From assembly GCF_015356865.1 (NCBI RefSeq), contig NZ_JAAFZA010000039.1:1-58154 (forward strand): DNA of 58,154 nucleotides, in the 5' to 3' direction. Below the pieces are notes generated by a model, which saw nothing but the letters and a program-made list of their open reading frames with translations, searched no databases and had not been told where the DNA came from. The first letter of the stretch is position 1; each line of letters opens with the position of its first letter. Source of the stretch: Catenulispora pinisilvae (lineage in GTDB: Bacteria; Actinomycetota; Actinomycetes; Streptomycetales; Catenulisporaceae). The translations under genes and the position numbers were made by a program. Below are positions 31,900 to 40,183 of this stretch, piece by piece.

Positions 31900-32919
31900 T
31901 CAGTCGTCAACCACGGTCAGGACGATCTTGCCGCTGGCCCGATTGGTCTCGCCGAGTTCGTGCGCCTTGGCGGCCTCGGCCAACGGCAGCGTGGTGTCGA
32001 TCACCGGGCGCAGCCGGCCGTCCGCCACCAGGGCGCGGATCGCGGTCAGGCCGCCGAGGTCCGGCTCGACCAGCAGGAAGTCGGAGGTCACCCCGCGCTC
32101 GGCGGCGCGCGCCTTCATCGCGGCGTCGACGTTGTAGTTCAGCGCGACCAGCGTGCCGCCGGAGTTCAGGGTGCGCAGCGAGCGATCGAAGTAGTCGCCG
32201 CCGATCGCGTCGATGACGACGTCGACCCCGCTCACCGCCTCGGCGAAGTCCACCTCCCGGTAGTCGATCACCTCCTCGGCCCCCAGTCCGCGCACGAAAT
32301 CGTGCTTGGCGGCGCTGGCGGTGCCGATGACATGCGCGCCGAGCGCCTTGGCGATCTGCACCGCGAGGTGGCCGACGCCGCCGGCCGCGGCGTGGATGAG
32401 TACCTTCTGACCCGGCTGCACGTCCGCGAAGTCGTGCAGCGCCTGGTAGGCGGTGAGCGAGGCCAGCGGCAGCGCGGCGGCCTGGACGTGGGTCAGGCCT
32501 TCGGGCTTGCGGGCGAAGTGGCGGGCCGGGGCGGTGACGTACTCGCTGTAGCCGCCGGCGAAAGCCGGGAACAGCGGCATGCCGAAGACCTCGTCGCCGG
32601 GCTGGAAGAGCGTGACGCCGCCGCCCACCGCCTCGACCACCCCGGAGACGTCCCAGCCGAGGATGACGCCCTCCTCGATGGCGCCGCGGCGGCCCGCCCA
32701 GCCGTTGGCGCGGGTCTTCCAGTCGGTCGGGTTGATGGCCGCGGCGTGGACCCGGACCAGCACTTCGGTGAGGCCGGGCTGGGGCTTGGGGACGCGGATC
32801 TCCTTGAGCACGCCGGCCGGGCCGGGCTCGGCGGCGACGATGGCGCGCATGGTCGGCGTGGAATTCGAGGGCTGGGTGGAATTCGAAGGCTGGGTGGAAT
32901 TCGAAGGCTGGTCGGTCAT
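31900..32919 (-). CDS. NADPH:quinone oxidoreductase (MDR family)
   Basis: A 339-residue zinc-free medium-chain dehydrogenase. It has VLVRVHAAAINPTDWKTRANG, ILGWDVSGVVEAVG, FGMPLFPAFAGGYSEYV, the cofactor motif LIHAAAGGVGHLAVQIAK, AKHDFVRGLGAEEVIDYRE and a C-terminal ASGKIVLTV. The N-terminus carries a low-complexity QPSNST repeat encoded by an 18-bp tandem repeat, absent from typical members. GGAGCT lies very close to the chosen ATG. It is divergent from a GlxA-like regulator, its probable controller. Confidence 0.9.
   Translation of the reverse strand: MTDQPSNSTQPSNSTQPSNSTPTMRAIVAAEPGPAGVLKEIRVPKPQPGLTEVLVRVHAAAINPTDWKTRANGWAGRRGAIEEGVILGWDVSGVVEAVGGGVTLFQPGDEVFGMPLFPAFAGGYSEYVTAPARHFARKPEGLTHVQAAALPLASLTAYQALHDFADVQPGQKVLIHAAAGGVGHLAVQIAKALGAHVIGTASAAKHDFVRGLGAEEVIDYREVDFAEAVSGVDVVIDAIGGDYFDRSLRTLNSGGTLVALNYNVDAAMKARAAERGVTSDFLLVEPDLGGLTAIRALVADGRLRPVIDTTLPLAEAAKAHELGETNRASGKIVLTVVDD
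32858..32911. repeat. Three 18-bp units encoding QPSNST repeats
   Basis: GTGGAATTCGAGGGCTGG followed by GTGGAATTCGAAGGCTGG twice. In-frame expansion at the N-terminus of the oxidoreductase. Confidence 0.9.
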
Positions 32920-32989
32920 AGCTCCACGGTCCCGGACCGGGCCCGGTCTCGACAGTGGCCCGATGGCCAACATGTGAAAGAATCAGGCC

Positions 32990-34009
32990 ATGGCCAGTTC
33001 CTGCTCCCCGCGTCAGTCCGACTCGCCGCCGCACTCCGGCCCGCCGCGACACCGCGTCGTCGTCCTCGCGCTCGACGGCGTGATCCCGTTCGACCTCGGT
33101 ATCCCGGCCCGGCTGTTCGGCGCCGCGGCGGATCCGGACGGGCAGCCCCTGTACGACGTGGTGACCTGCGGGTTGTCGGCCGGACCGGTGACGACCACCG
33201 AGGACTACCAGCTCTATGTCGAGCACGGCGCGGAGGCGCTGGCCACCGCCGACACGGTGATCGTGCCGCCGGCCTACCCGATCGTGGACGAGATCGCCGA
33301 CGGCGCCGCGCTGGCACCGGAGCTGGCGGCGGCGCTGGCCGGTATCCGTCCGGGAGCGCGCAAGGTCGCGCTGTGCACCGGCGCCTACGTCTTCGCCGCC
33401 GCGGGCCTGCTCGACGGCCGCATGGTGACGACGCACTGGAATCAGGCCGAGCACATGGAGGAGCAGTTCCCGGCGCTGTCCGTGGACCCGAATGTGCTGT
33501 TCATCGACGACGGCGACATCCTCACCTCCGCCGGCGTGGCCGCCGCGATCGACCTGTGCCTGCACCTGATCCGCACCGACCACGGCAGCTCGGTGGCGAA
33601 CTTCGCGGCCCGGGCCTGCGTGGTGCCGCCCTCGCGCGATGGCGGGCAGGCGCAGTACATCGAGCGTCCGGTGCCCGCCCCGACCGCGACCGGGACCGGG
33701 CCGGCGCGCGCCTGGGCGCTGGAGCGGCTGCACGAGCCGCTGGCGTTGCAGGATCTGGCCGGGCAGGCCCGGATGAGTATCAGGACCTTCACTCGCCAGT
33801 TCCGCACCGAGACCGGGCAGAGCCCGGGGCAGTGGCTGACGCGGCAGCGCGTGGATCTGGCGAGGCATCTGCTGGAGGCGACGGATCTGCCGATCGACCG
33901 GGTCGCGGAGCGGGCCGGGTTCGGGACGGCCACGTCGATGCGTCAGCATCTGCGGGCTTCGGTGGGGGTGTCGCCGCAGGCGTATCGGCGGACGTTCGCG
34001 CGGGTGTAA
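32990..34009 (+). CDS. GlxA-family regulator (DJ-1/PfpI plus AraC HTH)
   Basis: A 339-residue regulator. Residues about 20-190 form a DJ-1/PfpI-like domain (VVVLALDGVIPFDLGIPARLF, ARKVALCTGAYVFAAAGLLDG with the nucleophile-elbow cysteine, MVTTHWN). Residues about 240-335 hold two AraC HTH units (LALQDLAGQARMSIRTFTRQF, then LPIDRVAERAGFGTATSMRQHL). The class usually activates or represses neighbouring redox or amine-metabolism genes. It is divergent from the quinone oxidoreductase with a 70-bp gap. Confidence 0.9.
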   Translation: MASSCSPRQSDSPPHSGPPRHRVVVLALDGVIPFDLGIPARLFGAAADPDGQPLYDVVTCGLSAGPVTTTEDYQLYVEHGAEALATADTVIVPPAYPIVDEIADGAALAPELAAALAGIRPGARKVALCTGAYVFAAAGLLDGRMVTTHWNQAEHMEEQFPALSVDPNVLFIDDGDILTSAGVAAAIDLCLHLIRTDHGSSVANFAARACVVPPSRDGGQAQYIERPVPAPTATGTGPARAWALERLHEPLALQDLAGQARMSIRTFTRQFRTETGQSPGQWLTRQRVDLARHLLEATDLPIDRVAERAGFGTATSMRQHLRASVGVSPQAYRRTFARV

Positions 34010-34050
34010 AACCGCTCGCGGGGCGGGGATCTTCGGGGAAGTCTTGCGGT

Positions 34051-35151
34051 ATGACCACACCGGAGTTCGTCCCGGGCTTGGAGCTGTCGCGGCGCTTCTA
34101 CCGCGAGGCCGTGCTGCCGATCCTCGACGCGGAGATCGGCGGGCTGCCGCACGCCGCCGCTCGGCTCGGCAGCGGTTCGGAGGTGCTCGGGTTCGACACG
34201 GCGCGATCGGCGGATCACGAGTGGGGTCCGCGCTTGCAGTTGTTCCTCGCCCCCGAGGATGTGGCGCGTCACCGCGACCGGCTGGTTTCAGCCTTCGCCC
34301 ATCAGCTCCCGAAGACCTTCCTCGGCTACCCGACGCACTTCGAGCCGACCGGGGAGGCCGCTGACATCGGATTCATGCAGGTCACCGACGGGCCGGTGCG
34401 CCACCGGGTGGAGGTCGCGGACGTGGACGGGTGGCTGACCGGGTGGCTGGGCTTCACGCCGGCCGGCGGGGTGTCGACGGCCGACTGGCTGGCCACGCCG
34501 ACGCAGCGGCTGCTGGAGGTGGCCTCGGGTGCGGTCTTCCATGACGGGCTCGGGCAGCTCACCGACCGTCGCGAACACCTGGCGTGGTACCCGGGTGATG
34601 TGTGGCGGTACGTGCTGGCGTGCCAGTGGAAGCGGATCTCCCAGGAAGAGGCGTTCGTCGGGCGGTGCGGGGAGGTCGGCGACGAACTCGGGTCGGCGGT
34701 GGTCGCCGCCCGGCTGGTCCGGGACGTGATGCGGCTGGTCTTGGTGATGGAGCGGCGGTATCCGCCTTACAGCAAGTGGCTCGGGTCGGCGTTCGCGCGG
34801 ACCACGGCGGCGGCGGTGCTCACCCCGCAGCTGACCGGGGCGCTCGCGGCATCGGATTGGAAGACGCGCGAGCAGCATCTGGTGCGGGTCTACGAGCAGG
34901 TGGCGGGGCTGCACAACGGCCTCGGGCTCACCGAGCCGGTCGATCCCCGCACCCGGCCCTACTTCGAGCGGCCGTTCCAGGTCATCGGGGCCGATCGGTT
35001 CGCCAATGCCCTGATTCAGACTATTGCGAGCGCGGATATCCGGGCCCTGCCTCAGACCGGGGCGATCGACCAGTTCGCCGACAGCACCGACTTCCTGGGG
35101 CGCGCGGAGTTCACCCGCGGCGCCGTCGCCGTGGCGCTCGGCGGCGCTTAA
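34051..35151 (+). CDS. DUF4037 protein
   Basis: A 366-residue cytoplasmic protein. The start has GSGSEVLGFDTARSADHEWG, the segment typical of DUF4037, which is thought to have a nucleotidyltransferase-like fold (GS plus later acidic residues). Then follow QLFLAPED, DVWRYVLACQWKRISQEEAF and GCEGD-type (FVGRCGEVGDELGS) segments. A GGGGAA sequence lies upstream at long spacing. It stands 41 bp after the GlxA-like gene and may be cotranscribed. The substrate is unknown. Confidence 0.85.
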   Translation: MTTPEFVPGLELSRRFYREAVLPILDAEIGGLPHAAARLGSGSEVLGFDTARSADHEWGPRLQLFLAPEDVARHRDRLVSAFAHQLPKTFLGYPTHFEPTGEAADIGFMQVTDGPVRHRVEVADVDGWLTGWLGFTPAGGVSTADWLATPTQRLLEVASGAVFHDGLGQLTDRREHLAWYPGDVWRYVLACQWKRISQEEAFVGRCGEVGDELGSAVVAARLVRDVMRLVLVMERRYPPYSKWLGSAFARTTAAAVLTPQLTGALAASDWKTREQHLVRVYEQVAGLHNGLGLTEPVDPRTRPYFERPFQVIGADRFANALIQTIASADIRALPQTGAIDQFADSTDFLGRAEFTRGAVAVALGGA

Positions 35152-35226
35152 CACCCGCGCGCCGCCGACTGCCGGCTGCCGACTCACAAGCGGAACCGCC
35201 GCAACCGGAACCGCCACCAGCTGCCG

Positions 35227-37023
35227 CTACTCCCCCGCGCTCCCCCGCCCATGCCAGGACTCCCACAGCCCGGCGTAAGCGCCGCCGGTCGCGACCAGCT
35301 CCTCGTGGCTCCCCAACTCGGCGATCATGCCGTCCTCGACCACCGCGACCCGGTCCGCGTCGTGCGCGGTGTGCAGCCGGTGCGCGATGGCGATCACCGT
35401 CCGGCCCTCCAGCACCGCCGCGAGCGAGCGTTCCAGGTGCCGCGCGGCGCGGGGGTCGATCAGCGAGGTCGCCTCGTCGAGCACCAGCGTGTGCGGGTCG
35501 GCCAGGACCAGCCGCGCCAGCGCCAGCTGCTGCGCCTGAGCCGGCGACAGGGTCTGTCCCTCGGCGCCGATCGCCGTATGGAGGCCCTCGGGCAGCGCCT
35601 CGGCCCAGGCCAGCGCGTCCACCGCGGCCAGGGCGTCGCGGACCTCGGCCTCGGTGGCCTGCGGGCGGGGCAGCACCACGTTCTCGCGCACGGTGCCGGC
35701 GAACACGTGGTGTTCCTGGTTCACCAGCGCCACTTGGCCGCGCAGATCCGCGAGCGGCAGTTCCACCAGCGGGACGCCGCCGACCGCCACCGAGCCCGCG
35801 CTGGGGCCGTGGATGCCGGCCAGCAGGCGGCCCAGGGTGGACTTGCCCGCGCCGGAGGGGCCGACCATGGCCAGGCGTTCGCCGGCGCGCAGGGACAGGT
35901 CCACGCCGTGCAGGACTTCGCGGCCCGGGATGTAGGAGTAGCGCACGTCGCGGGCCAGCAGGTCCTCGCCCTCGGGCCGTTCGCCGGAGGCCTGGCGGTC
36001 GGCCGGGACGCCGGCCACGCCGAGCAGCCGGGCCAGCGACGCGCCGCCCACCTGGAGCTGGTCGGCCCAGGCCAGCATGTCGTCGATCGGGCCCATGATC
36101 TGCTGCATGTACAAGGTGGCAGCGGTGACCTGGCCGAGGCTGAACCAGCCGTGGATGTAGCCCAGGCCGCCGAACAGCAGGGTCAGCGCCACCGGCACGA
36201 TGTAGCAGGACTCTGCTGTGGGCCAGAACCCGCAGCGCAGGCGCAGGGTGTAGCGCTCGGCCGCGAACTGGGCCCGGATGTCGTCGTCGGTGCGCTCGAT
36301 CCGCTGCCGCTGCCGGCCCAGGGCCTCCACGGTGCGGGCGCCGTCCACGGTCTCGGCCAGGCCGTCGGTCAGGTCCGCGTAACGCGCGCTCTCGGCGAGG
36401 TAGCCGGCCGGCGCGCGCTTGAGATACCAGCGGAACACCGCCGCGATCGGCGGCACGATGACCAGCAGCGGCAGCACCGCCCACGGGCTGACCAGGGCCA
36501 GGGCGCCGATGGTGAGCAGCACGGTGACGATGGCGACCAGCGTGGTGGGCAGGCCGTAGCGGGCGGCCATGCTCAGGCTGTCCACGTCCCGCGAGGACCG
36601 CGACAACAGATCGCCGCTGCCGGCCCGCTCCACCACGGACAGCGGCAGCTCCAGCACCCGGGACACGAAGTTCTCGCGCAGCTCGGCGAGCACGCCCTCG
36701 CCGAACTTGCCGGCCGCCAGCCGCGCGTAGCGGGTCAGCACGGTCTGAAGCACGAGGAAGAGCGCGATCAGGCCGACGATCGTGTTCACGTGCCCCGCGG
36801 TGGTGCCGTGCTGCACGCCGTCGATCAGCGAACCGAGCAGCCGCGGCCCGAACAGCCCGGCCACCGCGGCCAGCGCGAACAGGCCGATGGTCAGCACCAG
36901 GTCGCGGCGGCGCTTGCGGGCGATCTGGCCGGCGTAGCGGCGCACCTCGGGGTAGGTCGCCACCGGCAGCGCCTCACGGCCGGCGGACGTGGGCGCCGAA
37001 GGCGGAGTGGGAGACAGCGCCAT
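35227..37023 (-). CDS. ABC exporter half-transporter, subunit with intact ATP site motifs
   Basis: A 598-residue fused permease-ATPase. The N-terminal half has six helices (LVLTIGLFALAAVAGLFGPR, TLVAIVTVLLTIGALALV and others). The ATPase has Walker A GPSGAGKS and Walker B LVLDEATS with catalytic Glu and the H-loop IAHRLH, but its signature is degenerate, LSPAQAQQ instead of LSGGQ. It starts one base after the stop of the partner gene, so both are cotranslated and form a heterodimer. Substrate unknown; drug, lipid or peptide export is typical. Confidence 0.92.
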   Translation of the reverse strand: MALSPTPPSAPTSAGREALPVATYPEVRRYAGQIARKRRRDLVLTIGLFALAAVAGLFGPRLLGSLIDGVQHGTTAGHVNTIVGLIALFLVLQTVLTRYARLAAGKFGEGVLAELRENFVSRVLELPLSVVERAGSGDLLSRSSRDVDSLSMAARYGLPTTLVAIVTVLLTIGALALVSPWAVLPLLVIVPPIAAVFRWYLKRAPAGYLAESARYADLTDGLAETVDGARTVEALGRQRQRIERTDDDIRAQFAAERYTLRLRCGFWPTAESCYIVPVALTLLFGGLGYIHGWFSLGQVTAATLYMQQIMGPIDDMLAWADQLQVGGASLARLLGVAGVPADRQASGERPEGEDLLARDVRYSYIPGREVLHGVDLSLRAGERLAMVGPSGAGKSTLGRLLAGIHGPSAGSVAVGGVPLVELPLADLRGQVALVNQEHHVFAGTVRENVVLPRPQATEAEVRDALAAVDALAWAEALPEGLHTAIGAEGQTLSPAQAQQLALARLVLADPHTLVLDEATSLIDPRAARHLERSLAAVLEGRTVIAIAHRLHTAHDADRVAVVEDGMIAELGSHEELVATGGAYAGLWESWHGRGSAGE

Positions 37024-37024
37024 C

Positions 37025-38764
37025 TCAGTCCTCTTCCCTGGTCACGGTGGCCCGGTAGGCGGGCACGTTCGCCAGCAGTTCGCGGTGCCGGCCCTCGGCC
37101 GCGGCCCGGCCGCCGGCCAGGAACACCACGCGCTCGGCCCGGTCGAGCATCAGGGGGCTGGTGGTGAACACCACGGTGGTGCGGCCGGCGCGGGCTGTGG
37201 CCAGCCGCTCGGCGATGCGCGCCTCGGTATGGGCGTCCACGGCGCTGGTCGGCTCGACCAGCAGCAGCACCTCGGGGTCGGCGAGCAGCGCGCGGGCCAG
37301 GCGCAGCCGCTGCTGCTGGCCGCCGGAGAAGGAGCGGCCGCGTTCGGCGACTACGGCGTCCAGGCCCTCGGGCAGGGCCTCGATGATGTCCTCGGCCGCG
37401 GCGGTGTGCAGCGCCGAGGCGAGGGCGGCATCGGTATCGGCGACACCGGGACCGGCCAGTTCGTCGGCCAGCCGCCCGGCGAACAGCCGCGCGTCGTTGT
37501 CGGCCACGAGGACCCGCTGCCGCACCTGGTTCAGGGGGAGCGTTTCCAGCGGCGTGCCGTCCAGCGTGACCCCTTCGGCGGCCCGGTAGCGGCCCAGCCG
37601 ATCGGCCAGCTCCATCGCCTCGGCGGAGTCCGCGGCGGCCACCGCGGTGAACGAGCCGGGCTTGAGGCGCAGGCCCGAGTGCTCGTCGGCGAGCGCGCCG
37701 GTGCCCTCGGCGTCCGCGGCGTCATTGGCCGAGCTCAAGCTCGGGCCCGAGCCCTCGGCGAGCGGATGCCGGAGCGCCAGCACCCGGACCACCTTGCCGG
37801 CCGCCACGTGCGCCCGCAGGAACCGGCCCCAGGCCTCGGTTATGGTCTGCAACGGCACCACCAGGAACGCGGCGTAGCCGTAGAACGCCACCAGCTGCCC
37901 GGCGGTGATCTCGTGGGACAGCGCCAGCCGGGCCGCGAGCCAGGTCACGCCGACCACGAACAGCCCGGGCAGCAGCACCTGCGCCGAGTCCAGCACCGAC
38001 TCCACCCGGGCCACGCGGACGCCGGCGAAGCGCAGCGACTGGGACTGGGTCCGGTAGCGGTCGGCGAACTCCGGCTCGCCGCCGATGCCGCGCAGCACCC
38101 GCAGCCCGGCCACGATGTCGTTGGCCCGGCCGGTCAGCTTGCCCTGCAACGCGCGCACCTCGCTCTGGCGCCGGTGCATGGGCTTCAGGAGCGGGCCGAC
38201 CAGCGCCATGATCAGCGGCACGCCGATCAGCACCGTGAGCCCGATCCGCAGCTCGGAGCGCAGCAGCAGCACGGCCACCACCACGATGGACACCACCGCG
38301 CCGACGAACCGCGCGCTGACGTCCATCGTGGCGCCGATGCTGGAGGCGTCGGCGGTGCCGATGGCCACCACGTCGCCGGTGCCGATCCGGCCGGGCAGGG
38401 TGGCGCCGAGCTCGGTGGCGCGCTCGGCGGTGAGCTGCACGGTGCGGTAGCCGGCGGCCAGCCAGTTGGTGACCGCGCACCGGTGCCGCAGGATCCCGGC
38501 CAGGCCGGTCAGGCAGCCCAGCCCGAACACCACCAGCGACCAGCGCCACAGCTCGCGGGAGTCCTTCGCGCTCACCCCGGCGTCGATGGCCTTGCCGATC
38601 GCGGCCGGCATCAGCGCCTGGCTGAGCATCCACACCACGCCCCAGAAGGCGCCGAGCGTCATGCTCGTCCACTGCTTGCGGACGAGCCAGAACAAGTACC
38701 GGGTCGCCGATCTGGTGTCGGGGAGACCGGGGTCCGGTTCGGGGAGGCGCCGCATGATCGCCAC
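37025..38764 (-). CDS. ABC exporter half-transporter, subunit with degenerate Walker motifs
   Basis: A 579-residue fused permease-ATPase. Helices include LGAFWGVVWMLSQALM, VSIVVVAVLLLRSELRIGL and VLLPGLFVVGVTWLAA. Its nucleotide domain lacks a P-loop: the position reads AVAAADSAEAMEL. Walker B is LLLVEPTSA, with Val replacing Asp. The signature FSGGQQQRL is intact. Together with the partner this gives one consensus site (partner Walker A/B with this signature) and one degenerate site, as in known heterodimeric exporters. GTG start; no strong ribosome site, and the ATG at 38755 is an alternative. Confidence 0.9.
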   Translation of the reverse strand: MAIMRRLPEPDPGLPDTRSATRYLFWLVRKQWTSMTLGAFWGVVWMLSQALMPAAIGKAIDAGVSAKDSRELWRWSLVVFGLGCLTGLAGILRHRCAVTNWLAAGYRTVQLTAERATELGATLPGRIGTGDVVAIGTADASSIGATMDVSARFVGAVVSIVVVAVLLLRSELRIGLTVLIGVPLIMALVGPLLKPMHRRQSEVRALQGKLTGRANDIVAGLRVLRGIGGEPEFADRYRTQSQSLRFAGVRVARVESVLDSAQVLLPGLFVVGVTWLAARLALSHEITAGQLVAFYGYAAFLVVPLQTITEAWGRFLRAHVAAGKVVRVLALRHPLAEGSGPSLSSANDAADAEGTGALADEHSGLRLKPGSFTAVAAADSAEAMELADRLGRYRAAEGVTLDGTPLETLPLNQVRQRVLVADNDARLFAGRLADELAGPGVADTDAALASALHTAAAEDIIEALPEGLDAVVAERGRSFSGGQQQRLRLARALLADPEVLLLVEPTSAVDAHTEARIAERLATARAGRTTVVFTTSPLMLDRAERVVFLAGGRAAAEGRHRELLANVPAYRATVTREED

Positions 38765-38911
38765 GGTAATAGGCGCTCCCGGGAGCAGCCACTGGTTTTA
38801 GAGGGCGGAAAGCGACAATTCGCAGCGCGCTGAACGCATATGGCGGCGGAGCCGCGTGGCCTGTGAGCGGCGCCTGGCGTCGCCAGAAGGCCCTTCCCGG
38901 CTCCCCGACTC

Positions 38912-39856
38912 CTACAGCTGGACGTTGCAGGCGTTGAGCGTGCCGGCGCCATCCGTGCCGGCCCAGAAGATCGCTAGTGCGTCGAGGAGCGGCCGGTAGA
39001 GCAGCGTGGGCGCGGCGATGCTGGTCTCAGGCAGGGTGTACACGGCGCCGATCGGGTCTGTGCCGTTCCGGATCGCGTCCGGGTTCACCGGCGCGACATT
39101 GAGTTCTCCCGCGCCGTCGATCCCGGTCCAGGCGATGCACAGCGGGCCCCCCGGGTAGGCCTGCTCGATCGAGGAGGGTCCGAATCCGCTGCTCTGCGCC
39201 GACTTGACCACCGCCGCGGGCAACGGAAAGCCCTGTTTCACCAGGGCGAAGGTGAGGGCGCCGTCCGAGGCGGTCCAGGCCCACAGCGTTTCGCCGTCAT
39301 CGGTGTTGCGCGCCTGCGCCGGTCCCCGGGCGTCGAAGATGAACTCCGAGGTGCCGGGCGCGCCGAAGACCAGATCCCCGGTCTCCTCGATGAGGACGGA
39401 CCGGCTGTTCTGGTCCAGGACGCCGAGCTGGTTGACGTCGCTGTGGCCGGCGCCGGTCCAGACCGGCCCGGACGTGGCCGACACGCTGCCGCCGGCCACC
39501 AGGGCACGGCCGACGATGTGGCCGGTGAGCTGCCAGGCGCTGGTGTCCACGCCGAGGTCGGCGACGTTGAGCGAGTGCGCGCCGTTGATTCCGGCCCAGG
39601 CGAGCTGGGCCGTGTAGCCGGTTGTCAGGGTTCTGCTCAGAGCCGGTGCGTGGTCCGATGAGTCCGCGAGGACCGTCGATCGCAGTGCCGTCCCCGCCAG
39701 ACCGCCGGCCGAGCCGGTCACGTTCGCGACCGTCAGGTTCCGGCTGTTCTGATTGCCGCGCCAGGCGATGATCAGGTTGCCGGCGAGCTCGGCGACGGCC
39801 GGTCCGGCCGTGCTCGTCGCGTCCCACCAGGTGACTTTGTTCGATACCGATGACAT
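38912..39856 (-). CDS. Six-repeat propeller-like protein, cytoplasmic lectin candidate
   Basis: A 314-residue protein with six internal repeats, each ending in a Trp/Gly turn followed by a strand: LIIAWRGNQNSRNLTVANV, AQLAWAGINGAHSLNVADL, PVWTGAGHSDVNQLGVL, LWAWTASDGALTFALV, LCIAWTGIDGAGELNVAPV and LAIFWAGTDGAGTLNACNV. This periodicity suggests a six-bladed beta-propeller like fucose-binding fungal-type lectins. No signal peptide is present. The ATG at 39856 follows GGGGGAAGCC; upstream frame extension is not needed. Function unknown; a carbohydrate-binding role is an inference. Confidence 0.65.
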   Translation of the reverse strand: MSSVSNKVTWWDATSTAGPAVAELAGNLIIAWRGNQNSRNLTVANVTGSAGGLAGTALRSTVLADSSDHAPALSRTLTTGYTAQLAWAGINGAHSLNVADLGVDTSAWQLTGHIVGRALVAGGSVSATSGPVWTGAGHSDVNQLGVLDQNSRSVLIEETGDLVFGAPGTSEFIFDARGPAQARNTDDGETLWAWTASDGALTFALVKQGFPLPAAVVKSAQSSGFGPSSIEQAYPGGPLCIAWTGIDGAGELNVAPVNPDAIRNGTDPIGAVYTLPETSIAAPTLLYRPLLDALAIFWAGTDGAGTLNACNVQL

Positions 39857-40183
39857 GGCTTCCCCCTGGTTCCCCACCATCACACCGCCGGGGCGGGCTG
39901 TCCAGGAGGGATTGCCCGGTGAAGCAGATATCTGAGACCGCGGCCGGCTGGCGGTTCCGTATACCGCAATCGTCGCTCTTCGCCCTCTTAGCCGTGCAAA
40001 CCGCCCCATCACCACCGGCGGTAATCGAACACGTTATTCGAGGCTTGACTCAGGTCCCCGGCTCCCGGTTGGATGAGCCCAGCCATGGCGCCACCCGTGG
40101 CGCCACCTGCGGTCGCACCATCACAGCACACACCTTGCAAACCGTCCGCCCATACCCTGTCAGCCTTGTCGCGAGGGGCCGTC
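39857..40183. other. Divergent gap upstream of the conservon
   Basis: About 330 bp between the propeller-like gene and the sensor kinase. TTGACT (40045-40050) is a fair -35 for the kinase, though no good -10 is clear. The plus frame is open from ATG 40073, so part of this stretch is coding if that start is used. Confidence 0.4.

Noticed and set aside
31717..34060. Long plus- and minus-strand frames across the oxidoreductase and GlxA genes
   Set aside because: Low-complexity GC shadows; true genes with domains and starts lie in other frames (31900-32919, 32990-34009).
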